Of a DNA stretch of 15,902 nucleotides, positions 6,845 through 13,926 are shown one piece after another (position 1 is the stretch's first letter; the number at the start of each line of letters is the position of its first letter). This DNA comes from JBFKOL01 sp041628815 (GTDB lineage Bacteria > Bacteroidota > Bacteroidia > Chitinophagales > Saprospiraceae). The DNA is taken from positions 1-15,902 of the forward strand of contig JBFKOL010000067.1 in assembly GCA_041628815.1 (NCBI GenBank). Direction: 5' to 3'. The notes under the pieces are model-generated. The model was not told where the DNA came from and made no database searches. It saw only the letters and a program-made list of their open reading frames with translations. The position numbers and the translations under genes are program-made.

Positions 6845-9529
6845 TCACCATTTTACAGAGAATACGAGATTAACTGTCCGTGGGAGAAGATCGGACTGGG
6901 TACCAATTACCGTATTCACTATTCGTTCCTGGTTCATGATGGTTGTGCTCGGTATACTGAAAATATATTGGAGGTACTTGACATTTTGCCTGTTTAATAG
7001 ATTATAGATTGAAATGCCAACCGTTGCTTTTGCAGGTCCAAGTTCAAAGTGGTATCGTCCACCTAGATCCAGTCTTGCATAATCAGGCAAACGTGCTATC
7101 CGGTCTTCGGGACGCAGTTCATCACGGTTCAGGTTGGGATCGAGAATGGCAATGTCGGTATAAGGTCTTCCACTGCTGTAGACCGCATTGCCACTTAAAG
7201 AAAAATTTCCGATCCTGTAATCGTTGACCCATTTGAGCTGATGTCGCCGGTCGAGGGAACTCGGAAACTCCCTGCCTTGTAAAATGCGTCTGAAGGACTG
7301 TGTCGATTTACTCAGTGTGTAGGCAATCCAGGTGGCATAGGTTTTAGACGTGTGTGAAACCAGGAAATCCAACCCTACAGATTTACCAGTGCCTTCAAAG
7401 GGTACATAGCCAGGCTGATTTGACTGATTAGATGGAGTTAAGCTCGTCCCGTCAAAGGGCGCCGTGAGCAGGGCAAACTCGACGACTTTTTCTTCTTCTT
7501 TGACGAATCCTTCAACATCGAAATGCCAGCGGCCCTTTTCCCAGTTCATTCCAATCATCAGGTTGTTGGATACGCTCGGATCCAACTGTCCACCGCTCAA
7601 GGTCCAGAAATTGACCGTTCTGCCTCTGAAATTTTCAAAGGATAACTCTCTTACAAACTGGTAGTGTCTACCTGCCGAAGTCTTAAAAGTAATGTTGTCT
7701 TCTGTCCTGTAATAAAGGCTGATTCTGGGAGCATAATAGATCTCAGAGGTGCCCTGGTAATACGATGCTCTCAGCCCTGCTTCCATCCCGAATCCTGAAT
7801 CAAGACTGACCCGATAGGAAGAAAACAAGGTAGCCTCTGAGGCGGAGCGTTCTATACCAAGTGCTTCCCGGGTTTGTTCGGTGACCGAAAGATCTGTTGT
7901 ATGGTCTTGGATATCAAGCCCGGCCTTGATCCTGTGCTGATTCTTATTACCAAAGATACGCGAGGCTGAAGCTCTGAATCCGTAGTCTTCGATATGATTT
8001 CTGCGATCGTTGACGTTTTCTATCTGGTCTTGAAATGGCCCTGCTTGTCTAAAAAGGGCTGTGACTGTGGATTCGAAATTGTCAAATTGTGTATAATACA
8101 TTGACGCATCAAAAAGCCAAAGGTCCCCGGACTTCCCTCTTCCATTCAAACTGAAACCCAGGTTCGACCATTCTTCCGTATCGGAGTAGATTTCGCGATT
8201 CATTACCCGTATACCTCTCATTGCACGCGTAAAAAAGTCGTTGACGATGTCGATGTTCAGCACGTCATTACTGCTGTAGAAGTTGGCATCCAAAGCTATA
8301 TTTTCGCTGGGATTCCAGATGAATTTTCCATTGAAGTCATTGAATTTAAAATCTGGAAGGGTGGCCAATATTTCATCCCTGGAAAGCAAATTAAAATTTT
8401 GAAGGTTTTGCGGGTCAGGATCGAAGGTCTCCGGCAGGTCTGAAAACGGTGAGTTGGACACATTGCCGTATGTCGATCTGCCACTGACCAGCACGGCCGC
8501 CTCTTCTGAAAGCGGTAGCTGCATCGTTGCACTGGCTGTCAACAGGTTGATATCGGCAGTTACTTCCATTTTTTCCAGGGCCTTCTGACGTGCTGAATTG
8601 ATGTTGAGCATACCAGCTGTCTTACCGCCATATTCCACGGGCAGATTATTCTTGTAAAGGTCCATGGTACTCACATAGGAGCTGTTTATACTGCTGAAGA
8701 TGCCATAATAATGGCCGGCATTGTAAATTGGAATGCCGTCCAGCATGATCAGCGTCTGGTCCTCATCATCACCCCTGATCCGCAATCCTGCGCTGCTCTC
8801 ATCATGGGCATTGATTCCTGGCAAGAGCTGTACCTGCCTGAATATATCGTCACCGGCCAGTCCCGATACCGCTCCGGATATACGCCGGTCACCTAACCGG
8901 AGATTTTGGTCTTCGGGATTAGAATGCACAATATCCTGTCTGTCGGTGACGACAATTTCGTCAATATCGACTGCCTCGCGTTCCAAAGTGATGGTCATAC
9001 CCTCTTTTACAGACGCCAGGTGAAAAGATTTCAGTCCATATCCTACCAGGCTGAGGTCGACCCACTCAACGGTATCACTGGCGTCCATTCCCAGCGAAAT
9101 AATACCATCACTATTGCTGTATGCACCGCGACGGGATCCTCTTAGAGATGCCGCCACAAACTCAAGCGGTTCATTATTGGTACCATCGATGACCCGAAAG
9201 GTGAGTGCCGTATTGTCATTATGAGTTTTTTTCCTTTTGGGCCTGATCCATATGATGTCAGTCTGGCCACTTCGGAACTCAATTTCCAGTTCGGCTTCCA
9301 GCAGGTCAAGCACTTCGGTTAGGTCTTTTACTTCAGAGGCAATCGATATTCTTTGGTCGTCAAAGAGTTCCGGGGCATAAGAGAACCGGACATCAAACAT
9401 ATCTTCAATATGGCCAATCATATCTTCGAAGCTGATATCCTGCAGGGACAATTGAATCTTTGTTTGCGCTCTTAGACAAAAAGAGACGATCATAAAAAGC
9501 ATTGCCAGACAGGTTCCGTTCGGATACAT
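6845..9529 (-). CDS. TonB-dependent receptor with STN signalling domain
   Basis: The 894-residue outer-membrane receptor has, in order: a signal peptide (about 1-21, ending CLRAQ); an STN domain (about 25-96, IQLSLQDISFEDMIGHIED onwards); a carboxypeptidase-like regulatory domain (about 108-185); DEIVVT (190-195) as a TonB-box-like segment; a plug (about 200-310, with LLPGIN, GLRIRG and TLIMLDGIPIYN); and a beta barrel to the C-terminal aromatic residue (SVKW). The STN domain marks a transducer-type receptor that passes a ligand signal to the FecR protein encoded just upstream (5-nt gap). The start at 9529 has GGGATT before it. No SusD gene follows, because the next gene converges 3 nt away; uptake of a siderophore-like or small ligand is therefore as likely as glycan uptake. 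The ligand cannot be named from sequence. Confidence 0.92.
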   Translation of the reverse strand: MYPNGTCLAMLFMIVSFCLRAQTKIQLSLQDISFEDMIGHIEDMFDVRFSYAPELFDDQRISIASEVKDLTEVLDLLEAELEIEFRSGQTDIIWIRPKRKKTHNDNTALTFRVIDGTNNEPLEFVAASLRGSRRGAYSNSDGIISLGMDASDTVEWVDLSLVGYGLKSFHLASVKEGMTITLEREAVDIDEIVVTDRQDIVHSNPEDQNLRLGDRRISGAVSGLAGDDIFRQVQLLPGINAHDESSAGLRIRGDDEDQTLIMLDGIPIYNAGHYYGIFSSINSSYVSTMDLYKNNLPVEYGGKTAGMLNINSARQKALEKMEVTADINLLTASATMQLPLSEEAAVLVSGRSTYGNVSNSPFSDLPETFDPDPQNLQNFNLLSRDEILATLPDFKFNDFNGKFIWNPSENIALDANFYSSNDVLNIDIVNDFFTRAMRGIRVMNREIYSDTEEWSNLGFSLNGRGKSGDLWLFDASMYYTQFDNFESTVTALFRQAGPFQDQIENVNDRRNHIEDYGFRASASRIFGNKNQHRIKAGLDIQDHTTDLSVTEQTREALGIERSASEATLFSSYRVSLDSGFGMEAGLRASYYQGTSEIYYAPRISLYYRTEDNITFKTSAGRHYQFVRELSFENFRGRTVNFWTLSGGQLDPSVSNNLMIGMNWEKGRWHFDVEGFVKEEEKVVEFALLTAPFDGTSLTPSNQSNQPGYVPFEGTGKSVGLDFLVSHTSKTYATWIAYTLSKSTQSFRRILQGREFPSSLDRRHQLKWVNDYRIGNFSLSGNAVYSSGRPYTDIAILDPNLNRDELRPEDRIARLPDYARLDLGGRYHFELGPAKATVGISIYNLLNRQNVKYLQYIFSIPSTTIMNQERIVNTVIGTQSDLLPRTVNLVFSVKW

Positions 9530-9534
9530 AATCC

Positions 9535-10491
9535 CTATTCGTCAGTCAATGTAACGGTCGAGCCTTCGATCTCGTATGTGAGGCCCATGGTATAAGATAG
9601 GGCGTCTAAAACCTGTATAAGATCGTCCGTGCTCCTGAAAAGTCCTGTATACTGCATCGATTGGTCAAGATCATGGACAATATCGACCCCATAAGTACGC
9701 TTTATGATCTCAAATACGTGATCCAGGGTTTCTCGCTGGAAATAGTAGGACGTCTGCGTAGATTCCGGCAGTACAATGTCTACCGTCGATTCGTCTGGAG
9801 TGCCAACGGTTCTGACAAAGTTTTGGTTGGCCGTGAGCACTTCGGTATCGCTTCCGGAGGAAACTTCCACCCGCCCACTTTCCACGACCACGTAGAAGGT
9901 CTTCTCTCGGGAAACGACCCTGAATTTTGTGCCTAGTACACGTACATTGCCATTATCTGTGTCCACTATAAAAGGCACGCCTTTCGTCACATCAAAAATG
10001 GCTTCGCCGACCAATGTGATGCGCCGCTCACTTTCCCATTTTTTCTTGTGGTAAGACAGTGTAGTCTCACCTATAAGCTCAACCGTAGACTGTGATGGCA
10101 GCGTTGTTATCAGCGGTTCCGGACCATCATGGGAGATTTGTATGGTTGAGGGCAGGTTGACATATATGATCAGAGCCAGCATGGCAGCTGCCGCCGTCGA
10201 AATGATGAAACGCAAATATTTTCTATATGGCTTCATATCGACCACATGGCCGGCTGTCCGTTCCTCAATATGAGCCCATACCCGCTTTTTGGCTTGAAGA
10301 TCATCAGGCTCTGTTTTAAACTTCATGGTCAAGACAAATTGTCTCGCTCTATGGACGTGCTTGGCAACCTGTTCATTACGACTCACCCAGTCCGTCCACT
10401 CAGCGTTTTTTTCACCTTTCAGCACCCACGCTACAAAGGCATCGTCTGTTATGAAGTCCTCTGTCTGATATGATAAATATTGATCATTCAT
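9535..10491 (-). CDS. FecR-family anti-sigma factor / signal transducer
   Basis: The 318-residue protein has a cytoplasmic N-terminal part (about 1-88, Trp-rich: VAWVLKGEKNAEWTDWV), one membrane helix (about 92-111), a periplasmic FecR domain (about 125-235, with LPSQSTVELIGETTLSYHKK, GEAIFDV, VLGTKFRV and VVVESGRVEV), and a C-terminal DUF4974-like domain (about 252-317, TLDHVFEIIKRTYGVDIV onwards). This is the standard Bacteroidota FecR layout. It should inhibit, or help activate, the FecI-type sigma factor of the same operon and receive the signal from the STN receptor. It lies 6 nt after the lipoprotein gene and 5 nt before the receptor gene, so these are co-transcribed. In the usual arrangement fecR directly follows the sigma gene; here a small lipoprotein gene intervenes. 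Confidence 0.93.
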   Translation of the reverse strand: MNDQYLSYQTEDFITDDAFVAWVLKGEKNAEWTDWVSRNEQVAKHVHRARQFVLTMKFKTEPDDLQAKKRVWAHIEERTAGHVVDMKPYRKYLRFIISTAAAAMLALIIYVNLPSTIQISHDGPEPLITTLPSQSTVELIGETTLSYHKKKWESERRITLVGEAIFDVTKGVPFIVDTDNGNVRVLGTKFRVVSREKTFYVVVESGRVEVSSGSDTEVLTANQNFVRTVGTPDESTVDIVLPESTQTSYYFQRETLDHVFEIIKRTYGVDIVHDLDQSMQYTGLFRSTDDLIQVLDALSYTMGLTYEIEGSTVTLTDE

Positions 10492-10497
10492 TGTACA

Positions 10498-10971
10498 TTA
10501 ACGGGTAAAAAGTTCATCTAGATAATCGTCTCGAGTTGACGGGGAATATGCGTTTCGGCAGACGCCCAGTCCACTGTTCATCAGGCTTGTGCAGCGCCCT
10601 CGTTCATCTCGGGTGTCTATATGCGACCGGCCAAGATAACAATGACCCAATTCATGAAACACCACGTACTCCTTTTCTGTTTGCGACGCCGTGCGCCAAT
10701 AACCGGCATCTATCCGGATCTCCCTGAATCCCGTCTCATCACTTGTACATTGGCCCGCAATGGTTCCACTGAATTCACCAAAAAGAGCCGTGATGCCACT
10801 GTGTGTAAAATCCACTTCTATACCTCTCAATTTGCCTTCCATGGCAAATGACTCAAAATAGGGTATGAGATCCGTGTGAATATAGTCTTCCATGACGTAA
10901 GGATCTTCATCTGAACAAGCTGTGAGCCATAAGGCAGCCAGCCAAAGCAACGGGTTACATTTTCGCATCAC
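10498..10971 (-). CDS. Small lipoprotein with a zinc-metallopeptidase motif
   Basis: The 157-residue product has a signal peptide ending in the lipobox LTAC (Cys19), followed by SDED, so it is probably exported and lipid-anchored. The C-terminal half carries FHELGHCYLGRSHID: His106, Glu107 and His110 form HExxH, and His117 is a likely third zinc ligand. SLM at 129-131 resembles the metzincin Met-turn. In classic metzincins the pattern is HExxHxxGxxH; here Gly and the third His are one residue later (HExxHxxxGxxH), so it is metzincin-like but not canonical. Cys75, 111, 127 and 138 could form disulfides. It lies 59 nt after the FecI-type sigma gene and 6 nt before fecR, inside the operon. A proteolytic role in signal relay or ligand processing is inferred only from this position. 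The family was not identified with certainty. Confidence 0.75.
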   Translation of the reverse strand: MMRKCNPLLWLAALWLTACSDEDPYVMEDYIHTDLIPYFESFAMEGKLRGIEVDFTHSGITALFGEFSGTIAGQCTSDETGFREIRIDAGYWRTASQTEKEYVVFHELGHCYLGRSHIDTRDERGRCTSLMNSGLGVCRNAYSPSTRDDYLDELFTR

Positions 10972-11030
10972 GATAAAGGCTATTTCCTATACAAGAAGTT
11001 CCTGGGTATTTTGTACTCATAATTTGTCAT

Positions 11031-11606
11031 TCAATTCATCAACCAAAGCCATACAATTCCTGCCATAAGTTCGGATCTCAGTCTTTTGATACCTCCCGAT
11101 ATGAGGTTCCTGAGCGACTGATACCTGATTCCTACAATTTCCGCGATCTGTTCGTATTCCAATCCTTCGTAGAACCTCAGATAGAGTACCTCCTTTTGTC
11201 TGCCACTCAGAGCATCGAATGCTCTCTTGAGACGCAAGGCCTGTTCTTCTGTCATTTCCCTCGCAATCAGGATGTCCTCTATGGCCAGTTCTGCGGCGAA
11301 TCCAATTTGCTCAAAACCTTCTACCTGCTGAGTCTTTTGCATTTTCTTCAGCGTAGCGACGATCTTTCTCCTAAGTGATGCGGCAAGATATCTGCGTATG
11401 GAATCTGTCTTACCCAACCGATCGTGGCGTTGCCAGATTTCTACAAATAGATCTTGTATCGAATCTTCCACCAGGCCTGTATCCTGAAATATTTTCCTGC
11501 CGTAGTTATAGAGATAGTGAAAATGCGAGTCATAGATTTTCCGGAGTGCTTTCCTGCTGCCCTCGCGTAATTCATCCCACAATTCAACGTCTGACATTTG
11601 CTGCAT
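11031..11606 (-). CDS. FecI-type ECF RNA polymerase sigma factor
   Basis: The 191-residue product has sigma region 2 (about 22-90: IYDSHFHYLYNYGRKIF, then LVEDSIQDLFVEIWQRHDRL and SIRRYLAASLRRKIV) and region 4 (about 130-178: FDALSGRQKEVLYLRFYEGL, then the helix-turn-helix YEQIAEIVGIRYQSLRNLISGGIKRLR). The IQDLFVEIWQ core is typical of Bacteroidota FecI-like factors paired with FecR. It should drive its own operon or the receptor gene once the STN receptor binds ligand. Start choice is between Met1 (11606) and Met4; both are close. The C-terminal tail AGIVWLWLMN is unusually hydrophobic for a sigma factor and could be a short extension affecting FecR contact. It heads the four-gene minus-strand operon. 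Confidence 0.92.
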   Translation of the reverse strand: MQQMSDVELWDELREGSRKALRKIYDSHFHYLYNYGRKIFQDTGLVEDSIQDLFVEIWQRHDRLGKTDSIRRYLAASLRRKIVATLKKMQKTQQVEGFEQIGFAAELAIEDILIAREMTEEQALRLKRAFDALSGRQKEVLYLRFYEGLEYEQIAEIVGIRYQSLRNLISGGIKRLRSELMAGIVWLWLMN

Positions 11607-12043
11607 TTTCCTGGCCTATCCTGGATTGGATAAAAATAGGAACTCGGATTCGTAGCAAAAAATTTTGGAGACAGCGAGTTTTGATATACCAACTGTGAAT
11701 GATAGATCCAGGGCGCACATCTTCAGACCTCGACAACCTTGCAACCAGATATTATCTGATTTGTGATATGTGAATGGTTTGTTTTCGTGGCAATCCGGCA
11801 ACCTACTTCGCGCGCCCGATCCTTCTTCGATCTCTGTAGCTCGCAGGAATAGACGACGCAGGGGTGCATCCTAGTAAAAAAATTATCTAAAATTTTGAGT
11901 ACAAGTGTGGAGCTTCCTCCTTACATCCATGTAAACTGAATTATTTAAACCTTGAGATTGCTTCAGATACATATCAAACTACAGCAAAAAGCAGCTATTC
12001 ACTCATCATTAGGGCTGAAGCATTCTCGTACTAAAACTTTTTA
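11607..12043. other. 437-bp divergent intergenic region
   Basis: This gap separates the FecI-type sigma operon (minus) from the repeat lipoprotein gene (plus), so it must carry both promoters. No exact TAnnTTTG box is found on either strand; near matches are AAATTTTG at about 11889-11896 and GAGTTTTG near 11675 on the plus strand. A GC-rich island (about 11790-11875) sits between AT-rich flanks, with A-rich runs at about 11875-11900. No tRNA, repeat array or strong terminator is seen. Minus-strand frames here give only short, compositionally poor ORFs. Confidence 0.4.
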
Positions 12044-12787
12044 ATGATGATGAAGTCAATTTTTAAATCCGGTTTTTTAGGTCTTTTGGCCTTCGGCTTT
12101 GCAGCCATGTTTGTTTCATGCGGAGACGACAACGCACTTGATGAAAGCAATGTCGAAAATTATGTCGACCAGTCCGTCGATTACCTGCACGCACAGAGTA
12201 ACTGTGGGAGATTTGGATGCTATGAGTTTGTATTCCCCATCACGATCGATTTTCCGGACGGCACCAGTGTCACTGTCGAAGATTACCAAGGTCTGAGGGA
12301 AGAACTTCGTGCATGGCATGAAGAAAACGGCCATCAAATAGATTGGCCTGAGCCCAACGACAGCCTTACAATGGAAGATATTCCCTGGGATCAACTGCCT
12401 TCACTTGCTTTCCCACTCGAGGTAATCGATGAAGATGGCGAAATTATTACCGTCGAGAGCAGGGAGGAGCTGCGCGAACTTCGCGCTGAGTGCCGCAGGG
12501 ATATATTGAGACATATACGCCGACACCACAGGAGACATCACAGGGATATCTGTTTTAAGCTCATCTATCCCGTAAGTATTGAATTCCCGGGTGGATCGGT
12601 ATTTACTGCCTCCAATGCCCAGGCACTGAAAGCCGTGCTTAGAGAATGGAAACACCACAATCCGAATCCCCAAAATCGACCACATCTCGTATTCCCGGTA
12701 AATATTGAATTTGCCGATGGCTCGACCGCTGCGGTGGCTACCAAAGAAGCACTCGAACGCATTAAAGAAGAGTGTGGGGACGATTGA
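12044..12787 (+). CDS. Exported lipoprotein with four internal repeats (ABAB) and a His/Arg-rich linker
   Basis: The 247-residue product has a signal peptide ending in the lipobox FVSC (Cys26), then GDDNALDE, so it is probably lipidated and exported. Four repeats follow, each with [FY]P-hydrophobic-x-[IV] then D/G-G, a Thr/Ala-Val segment and a helix: about 59-95 (CYEFVFPITIDFPDGTSVTV), 118-152 (LAFPLEVIDEDGEIITV), 170-206 (CFKLIYPVSIEFPGGSVFTA) and 213-246 (HLVFPVNIEFADGSTAAV). Repeats 1 and 3 start with Cys and end in a Trp-His or Trp-Lys-His-His helix; 2 and 4 end in Glu-Cys. The linker at 151-169 is Arg/His-rich (HIRRHHRRHH). Similar repeat lipoproteins are known to me from Bacteroidota, but no function is established. 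ATGs at 12044, 12047 and 12050 are all possible starts. A strong terminator follows. Confidence 0.8.
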   Translation: MMMKSIFKSGFLGLLAFGFAAMFVSCGDDNALDESNVENYVDQSVDYLHAQSNCGRFGCYEFVFPITIDFPDGTSVTVEDYQGLREELRAWHEENGHQIDWPEPNDSLTMEDIPWDQLPSLAFPLEVIDEDGEIITVESREELRELRAECRRDILRHIRRHHRRHHRDICFKLIYPVSIEFPGGSVFTASNAQALKAVLREWKHHNPNPQNRPHLVFPVNIEFADGSTAAVATKEALERIKEECGDD

Positions 12788-12817
12788 TAAAGAATGCCCT
12801 ATATGATGCTGATGAAG

Positions 12818-12849
12818 CCCATGTTCCCTTGTGGAATGTGGGTTTTTTT
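12818..12849 (+). terminator. Intrinsic terminator of the repeat-lipoprotein gene
   Basis: A 10-bp stem CCCATGTTCC / GGAATGTGGG (12818-12827 and 12833-12842), with two G-U wobble pairs and a 5-nt loop, is followed directly by seven T residues (12843-12849). It starts 30 bp after the stop codon at 12787. The stem can extend by up to three weaker pairs into the flanking AAG/TTT. Confidence 0.85.
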
Positions 12850-12856
12850 AATGGAA

Positions 12857-12888
12857 AAAGGGTGTGTCATATAATTGACACACCCTTT
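12857..12888 (-). terminator. Intrinsic terminator of the Hsp20 pair
   Basis: A perfect 13-bp inverted repeat, AAAGGGTGTGTCA / TGACACACCCTTT (12857-12869 and 12876-12888), encloses a 6-nt loop. Read on the minus strand it ends in CCCTTTTTCC, giving a five-T tract. It lies about 50 bp past the Hsp20 stop at 12940. Seven bases separate it from the plus-strand terminator, so the two form a back-to-back pair between convergent genes. Confidence 0.8.
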
Positions 12889-12939
12889 CACCTGCAATGA
12901 TACGATGTTTACAAACCGATTTTCAGCCTACAATTTCTA

Positions 12940-13389
12940 TCAACTGATTGCAATGGTCTTAGGTGCCCTGGTAACGGCTGATTCCTTCTTGGCCAACACG
13001 ATTCTCAAAATCCCATCGTTGTAACTGGCGTCGACTTTTGATGAATCGATGTGTTCAGACAGTTGAAAGCTTCTTTTAAAACTGGTGTAGTTGAACTCTC
13101 TCCTGGCAAACTTACCTTCTTCTTTTTCTTCTGTCTCAGACTTTTTCTCAGCAGAAACGATCAGACGGTCATTATCAATTTCTACGTTGAAGTCAGATTT
13201 GCTCATACCTGGAGCAGCTACTTCAATTACGAATGAATCCTCTTTCTCGATGACATTAACAGAAGGATTGGAAGACATGAGCTCATGATCAGTAAAATCT
13301 GTCCATGAACGGCCGAAGAAATCTTCCAAAAAATTGTCAAAAGCAACCGGTTTAAACGGCTTGAATGGATTATACTTTACAATTCCCAT
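12940..13389 (-). CDS. Small heat-shock protein, Hsp20 family (downstream copy)
   Basis: The 149-residue ATP-independent holdase chaperone has the usual layout. An N-terminal arm (1-41) rich in Phe (KYNPFKPFKPVAFDNFLEDFF) precedes the alpha-crystallin domain (about 42-135), with VNVIEKEDSFVIEVAAPGM, the insert KKSETEEKEEGKFARREFNY and DGILRIVLAK. The C-terminal tail holds the I-x-I anchor IAI (146-148). It should form oligomers that bind unfolding proteins in the cytoplasm. The ATG at 13389 follows an A-rich stretch without a Shine-Dalgarno site. It begins 18 nt after the stop of the second hsp20 gene and is probably co-transcribed with it, ending at the hairpin at 12857-12888. Confidence 0.95.
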   Translation of the reverse strand: MGIVKYNPFKPFKPVAFDNFLEDFFGRSWTDFTDHELMSSNPSVNVIEKEDSFVIEVAAPGMSKSDFNVEIDNDRLIVSAEKKSETEEKEEGKFARREFNYTSFKRSFQLSEHIDSSKVDASYNDGILRIVLAKKESAVTRAPKTIAIS

Positions 13390-13407
13390 TTTCTTTATTT
13401 TTTTTAG

Positions 13408-13845
13408 TTAATGAATATTAATTTTCTTGGGAGGCGTGGGTATAGCCTCTGGTTTCTTTTTCATAACAATTGTAAGAATACCGTCTTCCATTATTGCATC
13501 TATGGAAGATGTATCTACCGATTCGGGCAAGCGATAAAATCGCTTGAAAGCTCTTACACTGAACTCTCTTCTTTGAAATATCACGTCAGTCTGATCGCTA
13601 GAAGTTGTACTTTCAATTTTTAGCAGATCATTATCCAGTGTAATATCTATGGCTTCTCTGCCGTAACCCGGCAACGCCAAAGCTATTTCAAAACGATCGT
13701 CGTAAACGACAATATTGGCTCTGGGACTTTTGTGATCCAACAATACCTGCCCTGCCGGAGCCGCATCTCCTCTTGTGCCCTGAACCGACGGTCTGCTCAT
13801 CCTGTTTTGACGGAATATCCTCGGTGTGCTTGTCGTACAATACAT
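13408..13845 (-). CDS. Small heat-shock protein, Hsp20 family (upstream, divergent copy)
   Basis: The 145-residue protein is a second Hsp20. The alpha-crystallin domain spans about 41-130: PRANIVVYDDRFEIALALPGY, LDNDLLKIEST, FQRREFSVRAFKRFYRLPESV and DGILTIVMKKK. The I-x-I anchor is INI (142-144). Its N-terminal arm (1-40) is quite unlike that of the downstream copy: basic and Ser/Thr/Arg-rich, without the Phe-rich NPFKPF stretch. The loop before FQRREF is also shorter (SSDQTDV instead of the charged KKSETEEKEEGK). The two copies are therefore old paralogues with probable different client or oligomer properties, not a recent duplication. Start at 13845 is preceded by AAAAAAATCACT; Met16 is an alternative start. 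It is the first gene of the pair. Confidence 0.9.
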   Translation of the reverse strand: MYCTTSTPRIFRQNRMSRPSVQGTRGDAAPAGQVLLDHKSPRANIVVYDDRFEIALALPGYGREAIDITLDNDLLKIESTTSSDQTDVIFQRREFSVRAFKRFYRLPESVDTSSIDAIMEDGILTIVMKKKPEAIPTPPKKINIH

Positions 13846-13926
13846 AGTGATTTTTTTAATACCCTCTTACGGGAAACTTTTTACAATTGACTATCACCCA
13901 TAATTGATCAACTTACATACCACCTA

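Noticed and set aside
6845..11606. A polysaccharide-utilisation locus (SusC/SusD type).
   Set aside because: The receptor has an STN domain and a FecI/FecR pair, but no SusD-like gene or glycan-degrading enzyme is present in the window.
11616..11801. A 61-residue minus-strand ORF in the long intergenic gap.
   Set aside because: No recognisable domain, odd composition, no start context, and it overlaps the expected promoter region of the sigma operon.
12116..12762. Several minus-strand ORFs opposite the repeat-lipoprotein gene.
   Set aside because: They are shadows of a gene with a clear lipobox, internal protein repeats and its own terminator.
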